From: Moorena sp. SIOASIH
GTDB taxonomy: Bacteria > Cyanobacteriota > Cyanobacteriia > Cyanobacteriales > Coleofasciculaceae
DNA: 64,000 nt
Assembly: GCF_010671925.1 (NCBI RefSeq)
Contig: NZ_JAAHIH010000003.1
Location: 248,001-312,000 of the forward strand
Direction of reading: 5' to 3'
Made by a program: the position numbers and the translations under genes
Shown: piece after piece, positions 8,857 through 18,032 of the stretch
Layout: every line of letters begins with the position of its first letter
How positions within the stretch are numbered: position 1 is the stretch's first letter
The notes under the pieces: generated by a model
Told to the model about the DNA's origin: nothing
The model's database searches: none
What the model saw: the letters and a program-made list of their open reading frames with translations, nothing else

Positions 8857-9019
8857 GTAAGCTATCAGCTATCAGCTATCAGTATTTAGCTATCAGTATT
8901 TAGCTATCAGCTATCAGCTATCAGCTATCAGCTATCAGCTATCAGCTTATGAGCTACTTCACAGGCTAGAAGCCTGTGCCACAAAGCTGACCGCTGACCG
9001 CTGATAGCTGAATGCTTAT
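8857..9019. mobile_element. GTAAGC...GCTGAATGCTTA miniature element with target duplication
   Basis: The element starts GTAAGCTATCAGC, is filled with AGCTATC heptamers and ends GCTGAATGCTTAT. It is flanked by TCGATACC (8849-8856) and TCGATAGC (9020-9027), 7 of 8 bases alike. The right copy touches the stop codon of the penicillin-binding protein gene. Confidence 0.75.
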
Positions 9020-9026
9020 TCGATAG

Positions 9027-11570
9027 CTACTTTCTAGCTGCTGGGGGAGCTAACGGACCTCCTGCTGGCTTGCGTTGAGGCTTAGGACGAGCCACCGGTT
9101 TGGGAGCAACTCTGGGTGCTGGTGCTGGCCTGCGCCTTGCTCGTGCTGGTGCTGGTCTGCGCCTTGCTGGTGCTGGTGCATACCTGCGCTTTGCTGGTGC
9201 TGACCGTCTCGGGGCAGTGTTTCTGGGCGTATAGCGTCTGGTGGTACTTTTACGGGGATAAGACCGTTTAGTTGTTGTAGCTTTGCGACGGTAATACCGT
9301 TTGGGTTGAGAGTTCTTCCTAGACACCCTGACCCGACTACTACGCCGCCGTGTAGAACTGGCTCTTCTGGTTGAACTAGCTCGTCTTGAACTAGTTCTTC
9401 TCCTTGACCGAGTTGTGGAAGCTGTAACGGTAGTGGGAACAAATTTTTTGTTAATAACTCGTTTGGGTTTAATCGGCTGAGCTTCAATGGTAGCTTCCCG
9501 ACCTGATAACTTCCTGGGGCGCTCAGTAAAGGACTCACGGTCTAAGTCTTCGATTACCTCCAACATAAACCGACGCCAGGTGGCAGCAGCAGTTGCACTA
9601 GACCCCCTGGTAGGCTTGTTATCATCATTACCTAACCAAACCCCAGCTACTAATTGGGGAATATAGCCCACAAACCAGAGGTCACGAGCATCATCCGTAG
9701 TGCCGGTTTTGCCAACTGCTGGTCGTCCAATTTGAGCCGCTGTCCCAGTACCCCCGGTAACCACACCCCTGAGCATCCAGGTCACAATGGCTGCTGTTTC
9801 TGCATCAATAGCTCGCTCACCCTCGACTTTGTGGTCGTAAATCACGTTACCGTGCTGGTCAATAATGCGGCGAATCCCATGAGCATCGTGGTGAATGCCT
9901 TGGGCGGCTAAGGTGCCATAGGAATTGGTGAGTTCTAATAGGTTTACCTCAGAGGCTCCTAAGGCTAGGGAGTAGGTGGGATGGAGTTTGGATTTAATCC
10001 CCATTTTTTGAGCCAGTTTGATGATTGGGTCCCAGCCCACATCCACTAGGGTTTTGACGGCTACCACATTTATCGAAGAAATCAGGGCATCCCGCACTGA
10101 GATTGAACCCCGGAATCTCTCACTGTAGTTCTTAGGTTCGTAACCATCTACTATATATCCCGCATCCATGTAGCCTTTATAGGGAGACATCCCTGTTGCT
10201 AATGCTGCGGTATACACGAATGTCTTGAATGTAGAACCAGGCTGACGCTGAGCTTGGGTGACCCGATTGAGGTAATTATTGCTATCTAGGTCATTAAAAT
10301 CCTTACCCCCAACCATAGCTTTGATCTGACCATTGCGGGGATCGACGGCAACTAGTGCAGCTTGTCCAAACCGCTGGTAACGACCATAGGTTTTCATGGT
10401 CTTTTGGACAGCAGTTTCAGCAGCATCTTGCCACTCTAAATTAATTGTAGTTTCAATAGTCAGCCCTTTCTGAGCCAGTACTTCTTTGGAAACGTATTTG
10501 GGCAATTCTTGTTGAATATATTCCGTGAAATAGAACGCTTTACGCTCCAGTCGCTTCGGTTGGCTTGGCTTAATACTCAGGGACTCGGCCATGGCTTTGT
10601 TGGCTTCAGCCTGGGAGATGTAGCCATTTTCCAACATCCGCTGCAATACTACATCACGACGTTCTTTGGCTGCTTTTTGCCTAGAGCTATCGATTTTGCC
10701 CTCAAACAATGGCGAGTAAACACTAGGCGCTGGAGGTAATCCCGCCAGTGTTGCCATTTCTCCCAAGGTCAGGTCTTTTACGGGTTTACTAAAATAGACC
10801 CAAGCCGCATCAGCAATGCCGTAAGCACCGGAACCCAAATAGACTAAGTTTAAATAACGCTCCAGGATTTGATCTTTGGTCAAGTCCTGCTCAATTTTCT
10901 GCGCCATGCGCATTTCTTTGAGTTTCCGTACAATGCTGCGTTCGTGATCAAAGTAGACAATTCTAGCGAGTTGCTGGGTAATCGTGCTACCTCCTTCTAC
11001 TACTCCCCCAGCTTTGAGGTTAGCCACAGTAGCACGGAGAATACCCTGGGAATCTACCCCTTTATGCTCTTTAAAGCGTTGGTCTTCAATAGCAATGAAG
11101 GCTTCAATCAGGGTTTCGGGTATTTCCCAAATCTTCAGGGTCTCATGGCTAGCTGGCCCAATTTGCTGGATAATAGTGCTGTCTGCAGCTTTAATCGTGA
11201 TGGTGCCATCTCGAACATAGGTCAAGACATCCTTAGTAGAATCTGGCAGAGAGCTTTCTAGCTTTTGCCAACCCCAACCCAATGCGATCGCACTGCCACC
11301 CACCCCTAGTCCGATCCAAAACCAGGAGCGACGATAGATTGCTTTTGGTCCGATTAGCGGTTTAATAACCGTAGTAGATACACGCTTGATTCCGTTTAGA
11401 GTTTGGGCAACTACCCTCGACCGCTTCCGCCGTCTTGGCTTTGATGAGGGGTTATTGCCATCATTAGACACAGCACTCTCATTTAAATCCGATTTCTCCC
11501 CCAGTTTCTTTGAGGGATTCGGAGGGTGGTGGCTATGTCGATCTTGGGGCTTCGGGGAAAATATTGACAC
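9027..11570 (-). CDS. Class A penicillin-binding protein 1A (transglycosylase-transpeptidase)
   Basis: 847 residues. A basic, disordered cytoplasmic N-terminus is followed by one membrane anchor (about 82-102). The GT51 glycosyltransferase domain has EDQRF (162-166) and GGSTITQQLAR (193-203). The transpeptidase domain has the active-site STFK (Ser446), SIN (499-501) and KTGTT (621-625). It polymerises and cross-links peptidoglycan outside the inner membrane. The last 150 residues are an unusual Arg/Ser/Thr then Ala/Pro/Arg-rich tail (ARRRPAPARARRRPAP), presumably wall-binding. The GTG start is chosen because AAGGAG lies five bases upstream. It is a single gene between repeat blocks. Confidence 0.95.
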   Translation of the reverse strand: MSIFSPKPQDRHSHHPPNPSKKLGEKSDLNESAVSNDGNNPSSKPRRRKRSRVVAQTLNGIKRVSTTVIKPLIGPKAIYRRSWFWIGLGVGGSAIALGWGWQKLESSLPDSTKDVLTYVRDGTITIKAADSTIIQQIGPASHETLKIWEIPETLIEAFIAIEDQRFKEHKGVDSQGILRATVANLKAGGVVEGGSTITQQLARIVYFDHERSIVRKLKEMRMAQKIEQDLTKDQILERYLNLVYLGSGAYGIADAAWVYFSKPVKDLTLGEMATLAGLPPAPSVYSPLFEGKIDSSRQKAAKERRDVVLQRMLENGYISQAEANKAMAESLSIKPSQPKRLERKAFYFTEYIQQELPKYVSKEVLAQKGLTIETTINLEWQDAAETAVQKTMKTYGRYQRFGQAALVAVDPRNGQIKAMVGGKDFNDLDSNNYLNRVTQAQRQPGSTFKTFVYTAALATGMSPYKGYMDAGYIVDGYEPKNYSERFRGSISVRDALISSINVVAVKTLVDVGWDPIIKLAQKMGIKSKLHPTYSLALGASEVNLLELTNSYGTLAAQGIHHDAHGIRRIIDQHGNVIYDHKVEGERAIDAETAAIVTWMLRGVVTGGTGTAAQIGRPAVGKTGTTDDARDLWFVGYIPQLVAGVWLGNDDNKPTRGSSATAAATWRRFMLEVIEDLDRESFTERPRKLSGREATIEAQPIKPKRVINKKFVPTTVTASTTRSRRRTSSRRASSTRRASSTRRRSSRVRVSRKNSQPKRYYRRKATTTKRSYPRKSTTRRYTPRNTAPRRSAPAKRRYAPAPARRRPAPARARRRPAPAPRVAPKPVARPKPQRKPAGGPLAPPAARK

Positions 11571-11713
11571 ATCAACTCCTTAGCAATACAAAAGCAGCCA
11601 TAACATGTTGTCGTATAACTTGTTGTCTATTTTAGGGCTATAAATCTTAAATTTAGTGAATCTGTCACTTTTTTCCTTCTGCTTGCAGAAAATCCGGATT
11701 TATACGTACTAGG

Positions 11714-12066
11714 TAAGCATTCAGCTATCAGCTATCAGCGTAAGCATTCAGCTATCAGCTATCAGCTATCAGCTATCAGTTATCAGTTATCAGTTATCAG
11801 CTATCAGCCAAAGGTCTGTGGCCACGGTACTTGAGGTGCTTTTGAATAAAATAAGCTGACGGCTGACGGCTGACCGCTGAACGCGCACGCGTGCGCGTAG
11901 CGCATATGCTTACCTATCAGCTATCAGCTTATGGGCATAGGGCAAGCTACACCGAAGAGCTTTTGAATAAAACAGGTAAGCAAAAGTTTAATCTCTGTTA
12001 CGGAAAGCTGACGGCTGACCGCTGACGGCACCTCAAGTAGCACCTCAAGTAGCGCATATGCTTACT
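11714..12066. repeat. Nested GTAAGCATTCAG-family miniature elements
   Basis: Several terminal sequences of the family are interleaved (GTAAGCATTCAGC at 11714 and again near 11740; GCGCATATGCTTAC near 11905 and 12055) with AGCTATC heptamers and a CACCTCAAGTAGC motif. The arrangement looks like insertion into earlier copies. No clean target duplication survives. Confidence 0.65.
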
Positions 12067-12244
12067 ATTTGTGATTGGTTATTTTTAACTAGTAGTTAAG
12101 CCTAGGGTGAACTACTAATGATGACCAAAGCATAATGAGAATATAGCAATTCTCAGCAACGTTGGAGCGACATGGCTCTACCTTTTAAGGCAAAAGGCAT
12201 CCATGCAAAAGGCAATAGTAAAGATGGTTTTAAGGGAATAATAT

Positions 12245-12277
12245 CCCCCCCTTAAGAAGGGGGGTTAGGGGGGATCC
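12245..12277. repeat. C/G-rich palindrome
   Basis: CCCCCCCTTAAGAAGGGGGG is followed by GTTAGGGGGG. It is a short dispersed hairpin of the CCCCCTAA type also found inside the P-type ATPase gene. The rest of 12066-12382 holds nothing else I can name. Confidence 0.5.
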
Positions 12278-12382
12278 CTAGTCAAAAAAGACTGTACTTC
12301 ATAAGTGGGATAAACGCTATAAATAAATAAATAAACCTTAGTCTTTGGTATTCTTCAATCCTTTACGTCCTCTTTAAACCCT

Positions 12383-13999
12383 GTGGTATTTTCCTCCGAA
12401 CGTCTTCTGTTTACACCAGCCACTCCTGACTCCAATGCCATTCCTACTATCTTTGCCTTTCCTAATCAATACAACGTCGGTATTACTAGTCTTGGGTATC
12501 AGATAGTGTGGGCATCTTTAGCATTGCGCCCTGACCTAATGGTCAGCCGCTTCTTTACCGATTACCATGAGCCATTACCAAGACAGCCAGAATTACTAGG
12601 TTATTCTATATCATGGGAATTGGATTATGTCAATATCTTAGCGGGATTGGAATTTTTGGAGATACCCCTATACTCAGCACAACGAGACTCTAGCCATCCC
12701 CTAGTGTTTGGTGGCGGTCCCGTGTTAACGGCTAATCCAGAACCCTTTGCTGACTTCTTTGATGTGATTTTGCTCGGAGATGGGGAAATTCTGCTAGATA
12801 ATTTTATCGATGCCTATCAAGAGGTTCGCACTGCTGAACGTAATACTCAACTGCAGCATCTGGCCCAAGTCCCTGGAGTTTATATACCCAGTCTATATCA
12901 GGTAACCTACCATGAGCTAACGAGTGCGATCGCATCCATTCAACCAGTATCTGATCAGATTCCTGCCACCGTATCTAAACAGACCTATCGGGGCAATACC
13001 CTGTCTGCTTCCACAGTGGTCACCGAAAAAGCGGCTTGGGAAAACATCTACATGGTAGAAGTGGTGCGCAGTTGTCCAGAGATGTGTCGCTTCTGTCTGG
13101 CCAGTTACCTCACTTTACCATTTCGTACCCCTAGCGCGATCGATTCGTTGATTCCAGCTATAGAAAGGGGATTAAAGGTAACAGACCGGATTGGCTTACT
13201 GGGAGCATCAGTAACCCAGCATCCCGAGTTTGATGTGTTGTTAGATTACCTAAATCAGCCACAATACGATCATGTGCGCTTGAGTATTGCTTCAGTGCGA
13301 ACCAATACAGTTACCGAAAAGCTAGCCCAAACCCTAACTAAACGTAACACCCGTTCCATTACGATTGCAGTGGAAAGTGGCTCACAACGGTTGCGCGAGA
13401 TTATTAATAAGAAGCTGACCAATGACCAAATTATCCAGGCAGCAGTCAATGCTAAAGCAGGGGGATTAAAACGTCTGAAACTCTACGGGATGGTAGGAAT
13501 TCCGGGAGAGGAAATAGCAGATGTTGAAGAAACTGTAGCGATGATGGAACAGATTAAGAGAGCAGCCCCCGGTCTAGGCTTAACCCTCGGTTGCTCCACC
13601 TTTGTTCCCAAAGCTCATACACCCTTTCAGTGGTTCGGCCTGAATCCCCAAGCCCAGAAGCGCCTCAAGTTGTTGCAGAAAAAATTGCGATCGCAAGCCA
13701 TAGACTTTCGACCAGAAAGCTACAACTGGTCAGTCATTCAAGCACTGATTTCCCGAGGGGATCGTCGCTTATCCCAACTATTAGAACTAACCAGGCATTA
13801 TGGGGATTCCCTAGGCAGTTTCCGCCGTGCCTTTAAACAATTGCGAGGACAGTTACCTGAACTAGACTTCTACGTCTATACCGACTGGTCAACAGAGCAA
13901 GTCTTGCCTTGGAGTCATCTGCTTGGGCCACTTCCCCAAGCCACCTTGCTTAAGCACTTAGGTGCTGCGACAGCCCTGGGGGTAGGGAATAGGGAATAG
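12383..13999 (+). CDS. B12-binding-domain radical SAM protein
   Basis: 538 residues. The N-terminal 190 residues form a cobalamin-binding-like domain (GYSISWELDYVNI, then VFGGGPVLTANPEPFADFFD). The radical SAM core has the CxxxCxxC iron-sulfur motif (Cys231, Cys235, Cys238 in CPEMCRFC) and later GSQRLREIINK and KLYGMVGIPGE. The family transfers methyl, methylthio or other groups to unidentified substrates; the substrate here is not predictable. Translation starts at GTG, 18 codons before an EPLPRQPE-rich region that all close relatives should share. The last residues (GVGNRE) are read from GGGAATA heptamers that supply the stop. Confidence 0.85.
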   Translation: MVFSSERLLFTPATPDSNAIPTIFAFPNQYNVGITSLGYQIVWASLALRPDLMVSRFFTDYHEPLPRQPELLGYSISWELDYVNILAGLEFLEIPLYSAQRDSSHPLVFGGGPVLTANPEPFADFFDVILLGDGEILLDNFIDAYQEVRTAERNTQLQHLAQVPGVYIPSLYQVTYHELTSAIASIQPVSDQIPATVSKQTYRGNTLSASTVVTEKAAWENIYMVEVVRSCPEMCRFCLASYLTLPFRTPSAIDSLIPAIERGLKVTDRIGLLGASVTQHPEFDVLLDYLNQPQYDHVRLSIASVRTNTVTEKLAQTLTKRNTRSITIAVESGSQRLREIINKKLTNDQIIQAAVNAKAGGLKRLKLYGMVGIPGEEIADVEETVAMMEQIKRAAPGLGLTLGCSTFVPKAHTPFQWFGLNPQAQKRLKLLQKKLRSQAIDFRPESYNWSVIQALISRGDRRLSQLLELTRHYGDSLGSFRRAFKQLRGQLPELDFYVYTDWSTEQVLPWSHLLGPLPQATLLKHLGAATALGVGNRE

Positions 14000-14159
14000 G
14001 GCGTGTGGGAAGTGTGGGAAGTGTGGGAAGTGTGGGGCGTCAGTTATTTTATTAGATAGGATACCTATTTGAGCCAAAGTTCGCTATTCCCTACTCCCTA
14101 CTCCCTACTCCCTACTCCCTGTTCCCTTTACTATTTATTACTGTCAAGACTTACAACCT

Positions 14160-14780
14160 ATGCTTGAGATATTCAATGGAATACAGAATACATGGCAGGA
14201 TATAGTCCTACCTGTAGATAAAAGAACAGATTGTTGGACAGTTAGCCAACAATTCCGTGATCATGTCAAACAATTTTTACCGAAAAAACAATATTGCTTA
14301 TTAGAGGTGGGATGTTACAAGGGTTTAACCGCAAAGCACCTAGCCGATCACTTCACTCAATATCTAGGTTTAGATGTTAACGATAGATACCTGAGAGTAG
14401 CAAGACTAAACAATATTTTTAATTTTAATGTAAAATTCCAAAGATTTGATGTGTATAATTATGATTGGAATGAGTTAACCTTTCCTGCTGATGTGGTTTT
14501 AATAGATGCACGTCACAAATACGAGTATATCAAACAAGATATTGATAACTGTTTAAAGCGATTTAAGAATGCATTGATCATTTTTGATGATTACGGAGCA
14601 TGGGAAAGCGTCTTTAGGGCAGTTAATGAAGCGATCGATGAAGGTAAGTTAGAGGTAGTTAAAGAAATTGGAGTTGAGAAAGGCCAGCAACTGTGGCCAG
14701 ATCAGAATAATCCATACTCTTACACACATTTTGGATCAGAAGGATTGATTTGCCGTAGTAGTAGAGCGGTTTTCAATTAG
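14160..14780 (+). CDS. Class I SAM-dependent methyltransferase
   Basis: 206 residues in a Rossmann methyltransferase layout. Motif I is CLLEVGCYKGLTAKHLA (about 46-62), followed by LGLDVNDRYLRVAR (acidic strand 2), then VVLIDARHKYEY (about 115-126) and LIIFDDYGAW. The VLIDARHKYEYIKQD pattern is like that of small methyltransferases that act on sugars or small molecules; the acceptor is unknown. The gene is A/T-rich, starts with ATG 160 bp after the radical SAM gene, and is bounded by heptamer repeats on both sides, so it may be a single transcription unit. Confidence 0.75.
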   Translation: MLEIFNGIQNTWQDIVLPVDKRTDCWTVSQQFRDHVKQFLPKKQYCLLEVGCYKGLTAKHLADHFTQYLGLDVNDRYLRVARLNNIFNFNVKFQRFDVYNYDWNELTFPADVVLIDARHKYEYIKQDIDNCLKRFKNALIIFDDYGAWESVFRAVNEAIDEGKLEVVKEIGVEKGQQLWPDQNNPYSYTHFGSEGLICRSSRAVFN

Positions 14781-14856
14781 GTTAGGTTTTTAGGGAGTAG
14801 GGAGTAGGGAGTAGGGAGTAGGGAGCAGGGAACGACGACTGATCCGAAGATTCCTG

Positions 14857-15195
14857 GTAAGCATTCAGCCGTCAGCCGTCAGCCGTCAGCCGTCAGCCGT
14901 CAGCCGTCAGCTAAGGTAACTCAGCATTATTCCAATGCTTACCTGTTGTCTTGATGCAATAGCGAGTGGGGGAAACCACGGCAGTTGCTCATGGGGGAGA
15001 CCACGGCAGTCGCTCATGGGGGAAACCCCCAAGACCGCGCTGCCTCCCCAAGACCGCACTGCCTCCCCTGTTCCCTTGCTGCATCGCTTATTCAAAAGCA
15101 CCATCTGTAGCACCTCAAGTAGCGTGCGCATTAGCTGATAGCTGATAGCTGATAGCTGATAGCTGATAGCTGATAGCTGATAGCTGAATACTTAC
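14857..15195. mobile_element. GTAAGCATTCAG-type miniature element with perfect 8-bp target duplication
   Basis: 339 bp, from GTAAGCATTCAGCC to GCTGAATACTTAC, flanked on both sides by GATTCCTG (14849-14856 and 15196-15203). The left interior is GTCAGCC heptamers, the right interior AGCTGAT heptamers. In the middle are two or three copies of a GGGGGAAACCCCC-containing dispersed repeat. Confidence 0.88.
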
Positions 15196-15261
15196 GATTC
15201 CTGCTCCCTAAAACCTAGGATTAAATTACCTCACTCGTCCTGAGAACTGCTATATTATTCT

Positions 15262-15870
15262 TCAGGCAATGTTATCCTGAATTTTTGATTTTGCCATCAA
15301 GGTTTGGCGTAAGTTGAATGCATGGAAGATGCTTAAAATATCACATTGCCACTCAGGCAAGAGCAACGTCATCCCAATCTCTTCTAAACTATTGAGCAGA
15401 CAAAGGGCGATTGCTAACCACAGGGTTTTAGCATAGTCAAAACCAAATAATACCACCGTGGCCACCAGTAGCGTTAACCCCCATATTTTCGCAGTGTAGG
15501 TATGGAAGCTAGGGAATTTTCTGAACTTGATTAGACTGATTGTGAACAAAGTAACTTGGGCAGCGATCGCTAACAATAAAGGGATTTGGAAATCTTTGAT
15601 AACCTTGGGGTATACCAAGCAGGTGCTAATGGCAACGCACAAGTATAGACAGATATCTGCCCAACTATCTGCTTGACGAAGTTGGACTGTACTAACCTTT
15701 AATCGACGAGCAATGATGCCATCAAAAATGTCTGACAGTACGGCAATGATATAACCAATAATAAACCAATAGCTGATGTTACGATCCAGGGCATCTAAAA
15801 GGAGTAAGGGAGCAATTGCAAAGCGAATCCTAACTAGAAGGCTAGGAATATGTACCAGTTTGATCATCAT
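15262..15870 (-). CDS. CDP-alcohol phosphatidyltransferase family membrane protein
   Basis: 202 residues with about five membrane helices. The catalytic region is SDIFDGIIARR, giving D47-x2-D50-G51-x2-A54-R55, then D68-x3-D72, the family metal- and CDP-binding motif. In the standard motif a Gly stands eight residues after the Arg; here it is Leu64, so activity or substrate binding may be changed. Enzymes of this family make phosphatidylglycerol-phosphate, phosphatidylserine and similar phospholipids in the inner membrane. A stand-alone gene like this cannot be assigned to one of them. Confidence 0.75.
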   Translation of the reverse strand: MMIKLVHIPSLLVRIRFAIAPLLLLDALDRNISYWFIIGYIIAVLSDIFDGIIARRLKVSTVQLRQADSWADICLYLCVAISTCLVYPKVIKDFQIPLLLAIAAQVTLFTISLIKFRKFPSFHTYTAKIWGLTLLVATVVLFGFDYAKTLWLAIALCLLNSLEEIGMTLLLPEWQCDILSIFHAFNLRQTLMAKSKIQDNIA

Positions 15871-16017
15871 CCTAAATTTGCTACCTCTAATTTTTACATT
15901 AAGGCTCTAGGGAACCTAGTATCTATAACACGCCCTTATTGCCCACTAATTATGATTGGGCGCTGGCTTGATACTCCCTTATAAAGTATTAGCAGCACAG
16001 TTTACTCACAATAGGAT

Positions 16018-16247
16018 CATAGACCAATTTCTCAATTGTCTTTACTAGCAAAGTGTTAACTATGGAAAAATAAGGTTTTATTGCCGTCAGCTTTAGAACT
16101 GCTGATAAACTGGCACTGTCTCCAATTACTCCAACTGTTATTTCGGTTTTACTACTAAATCAGAACCGTTGATGATTGAAGAAAAGAAATGAAAAAAGCA
16201 ATGTTCTGATTAGCTACAGCTGCTGCAATTGCCGCTATTTCAGAGCA
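16018..16247 (+). pseudogene. Decayed duplicate of the 5' end of the SH3 protein gene
   Basis: This stretch matches 17860-18090 closely, including CATAGACCA, GTGTTAACTATGGAAAAAT and the leader ATGAAAAAAGCAAT at 16189. Codon 7 is TGA and the similarity ends after about 60 coding bases. It shows that the SH3 gene and the neighbouring peptide cassettes were duplicated as a block and partly lost. Confidence 0.75.
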
Positions 16248-16469
16248 TCGCATTACTGTTGAGAGGGTAATCATGGGTACGCATTCCAGTTGACAGGGGA
16301 ATTATGCGTACGCATTCCAGTTGACAGGGTAATCATGCAATATCTTGACTACTGTTCCCTATTCCCTTTTTCTATCAATCCTACACAAAATTCCCTCTAG
16401 TTAAGTATCACTGGTAATCCCCCAGTCTTTGATACAGGCTCCGGTGAGAATAGCCCTAGTCAGTTCAGT

Positions 16470-16562
16470 TAAGAATCTTTAACGGCTGGCTTTGAAAGTC
16501 TGGCCAGAAATTAAGTCCTATCTCTCCTCTATCCTAAGCTCAGGATGGAGGAGTTTTAATTT
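16470..16562 (+). pseudogene. 3' remnant of a peptide cassette with its terminator
   Basis: GTTAAGAATCTTTAACGGCT and the following GAAATTAAGTCCTATCTCTCC match the sequence after the stop codon of the small-peptide genes at 17257-24702. The stretch ends with the same CTCAGGATGGAGGAGTTTTA terminator. The coding part is gone. Confidence 0.75.
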
Positions 16563-16589
16563 CTCGGTTAACGGATTATCACCCCTAAT

Positions 16590-16783
16590 ATCAAGTCAGG
16601 TTGAATACCCATAATTAGAGGGAGGGTGGGACCCACCCCTAACCCCTCCCAGGAGGGGAATGTGGGGAGGGTGGGAAGTGTGGGGAGGGTGGGAACCCAC
16701 CCCTAACCCCTCCCAGGAGGGGAATATGGGGAGATGGGGGAGATTTTTATTAAGGGTAATTATCCCGACATGATATAAGTTAA
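16590..16783. repeat. G/C-rich dispersed element, uninterrupted copy
   Basis: ATATCAAGTCAGGTTGAATA to TTATCCCGACATGATATAAG encloses two CACCCCTAACCCCTCCC blocks. The same element, inverted, flanks the IS at 22631-23931, where the IS has split it. The ends are imperfect inverted repeats (ATATCAAGTC / GACATGATAT). Confidence 0.75.
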
Positions 16784-16965
16784 CTTTGCTTAAATTCTTG
16801 CGTAGTGGCGTGGCAAGCTTAAAATAGTGCAATAGATTTTTGCTCCCCATATTCCCGCGCCCGGGCCCCGCGCCCCCGCCCCGCGCCCCCCACACCTCCC
16901 ACACCTCCCACACCCCCCACACTACCCCATCTGTTTCTAATCCAACATTTAAGGCTTGCCACGCC

Positions 16966-17087
16966 AGTAGGGTGGGTTAGGCGGCAAGTATTTTGAAAGC
17001 TTACCTTGTATTGATTATTGCGCGAGTGGGGGAAACCCCAAGACCGCGCTGCATCGCTTGAACAGAGCTGTCCGCCGTAACCCACCA
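16966..17087. repeat. GGTGGGTTAGGCGG hairpin carrying an inserted repeat
   Basis: GTAGGGTGGGTTAGGCGG pairs with CCGCCGTAACCCACC. Compared with the compact copy at 27733-27800, the loop carries about 50 extra bases with the GAGTGGGGGAAACCCC / GCGCTGCATCGC repeat, so one dispersed repeat has entered another. Confidence 0.7.
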
Positions 17088-17166
17088 ATAGTCAGCGACT
17101 TAAGCGGTGATTAGATTGACTTTATAAACAGTCTCTTAGGCCATGAGCTGATCAGCTCAAAAAAAA

Positions 17167-17250
17167 GGTACCCTCAAGGGTACTGTGAAGCCAGAGTTAG
17201 ATCTGACATTCTAGAAATGTGTTCATTGAAATGAATTCGAGCAAGAGGTA
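17167..17250 (+). promoter_or_regulatory. Peptide-cassette leader, copy 1
   Basis: Starts with the palindrome GGTACCCTCAAGGGTACT, 90 bp before the ATG, and ends with the AAGAGGT ribosome binding site. This copy has diverged in the middle (GACATTCTAGAAATGTG instead of GACATTATATAAATGTG) but keeps the ACATT...AATGT dyad. Confidence 0.75.
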
Positions 17251-17256
17251 AACCCC

Positions 17257-17436
17257 ATGGCTTACAAATACTATAACCCCTGTGTGTTCCAAGTTCCGAT
17301 CAAATTAGAAGTACCCATTGTTCTCGACATCGCTGTCGCTGCTAAGCGCAAGTGTTTTGACAAATATGAGGAAATGGAGATCGAAGAGGTAGAAGGTAAC
17401 GAAGCTACTGAGTCACCCGCACCTGCTACCACTTAG
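17257..17436 (+). CDS. Cassette peptide 1 (59 residues), unknown function
   Basis: First and most divergent of ten related small genes. The shared plan is MAYKYYNPC, a beta-like VFQVPIKLEVPIVLD stretch with the CxFxxPIxxxVP pattern, a second Cys (residue 33, RKCF), then an acidic, Pro/Ala/Thr-rich tail. This copy has DIAVAAK where others have DLAVGAK, CFDK instead of CFTK, and two extra residues (EEVEGNEA). It has no signal peptide or transmembrane helix. Synonymous third-base differences among copies support translation. Copy 1 has its own leader and a distinct CCCCCTAGGCT terminator. Confidence 0.8.
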   Translation: MAYKYYNPCVFQVPIKLEVPIVLDIAVAAKRKCFDKYEEMEIEEVEGNEATESPAPATT

Positions 17437-17510
17437 TCCCTTTAGGAATATTTGACAGGAATCTCTGACGGCTGGCTTTGAAGTAGCTCATAGTAATTAA
17501 TCCCTGAAAC

Positions 17511-17544
17511 CCCCCTAGGCTGATCAAGCCAGGGGATTTTTTTT
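17511..17544 (+). terminator. Terminator of cassette 1
   Basis: CCCCCTAGGCTGATCAAGCC then AGGGGATTTTTTTT: a G/C-rich stem followed by eight T. Cassette 10 has a terminator of the same type. Confidence 0.8.
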
Positions 17545-17654
17545 GTCAGTCTCCTGCTGATATAGCGCTACGGGCAAAGCAAGAGGCAAGAGGCATGCAT
17601 GCTAGAGTTAATCAAGTAGTGATGCAGCGTGGTTTTAGCAGTTTCAACTGCAGT

Positions 17655-17850
17655 TGCTCATCTCCCCATCCCCCCATCCCCCCATCCCCCTATCTCCCCG
17701 CGCCCCCGCCCCACACTTCCCACACTTCCCACACTTCCCACACTTCCCACACTTCCCACACTTCCCATCCCCCCATCTCCCCATCTCCCTACTCCCTACT
17801 CCCTATTCCCTATTCCCTATTCCCTATTCCCTATTCCCTATTCCCCGCCC
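17655..17850. repeat. C-rich and CTATTCC heptamer repeats
   Basis: CCCCATCC, CACACTTCC and CCCTATT runs fill the space between cassette 1 and the SH3 gene. Open frames here are low-complexity artefacts. Confidence 0.8.
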
Positions 17851-18032
17851 ACAAGACCAGCATAGACCAGTTTCTCAACTGTCTGTACTAGCAACAGTGT
17901 TAACTATGGAAAAATCAGGTTTTATTGGTGTCAGCTTTAGGACTACTAATAAACTGACACTGTCTCCAATCACTGCAACTGTTATTTCTATTTTACTAGT
18001 AAATAAGAAACGTCGATGATTGGAGAAAACAA

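Noticed and set aside
9050..9538. 162-residue minus-strand ORF within the penicillin-binding protein gene
   Set aside because: Out-of-frame shadow of the Arg/Ala/Pro-rich tail of the PBP gene.
16596..17088. Gly-rich and Pro-rich minus-strand ORFs
   Set aside because: Translations of the G/C-rich dispersed element and the GGTGGGTTAGGCGG hairpin.
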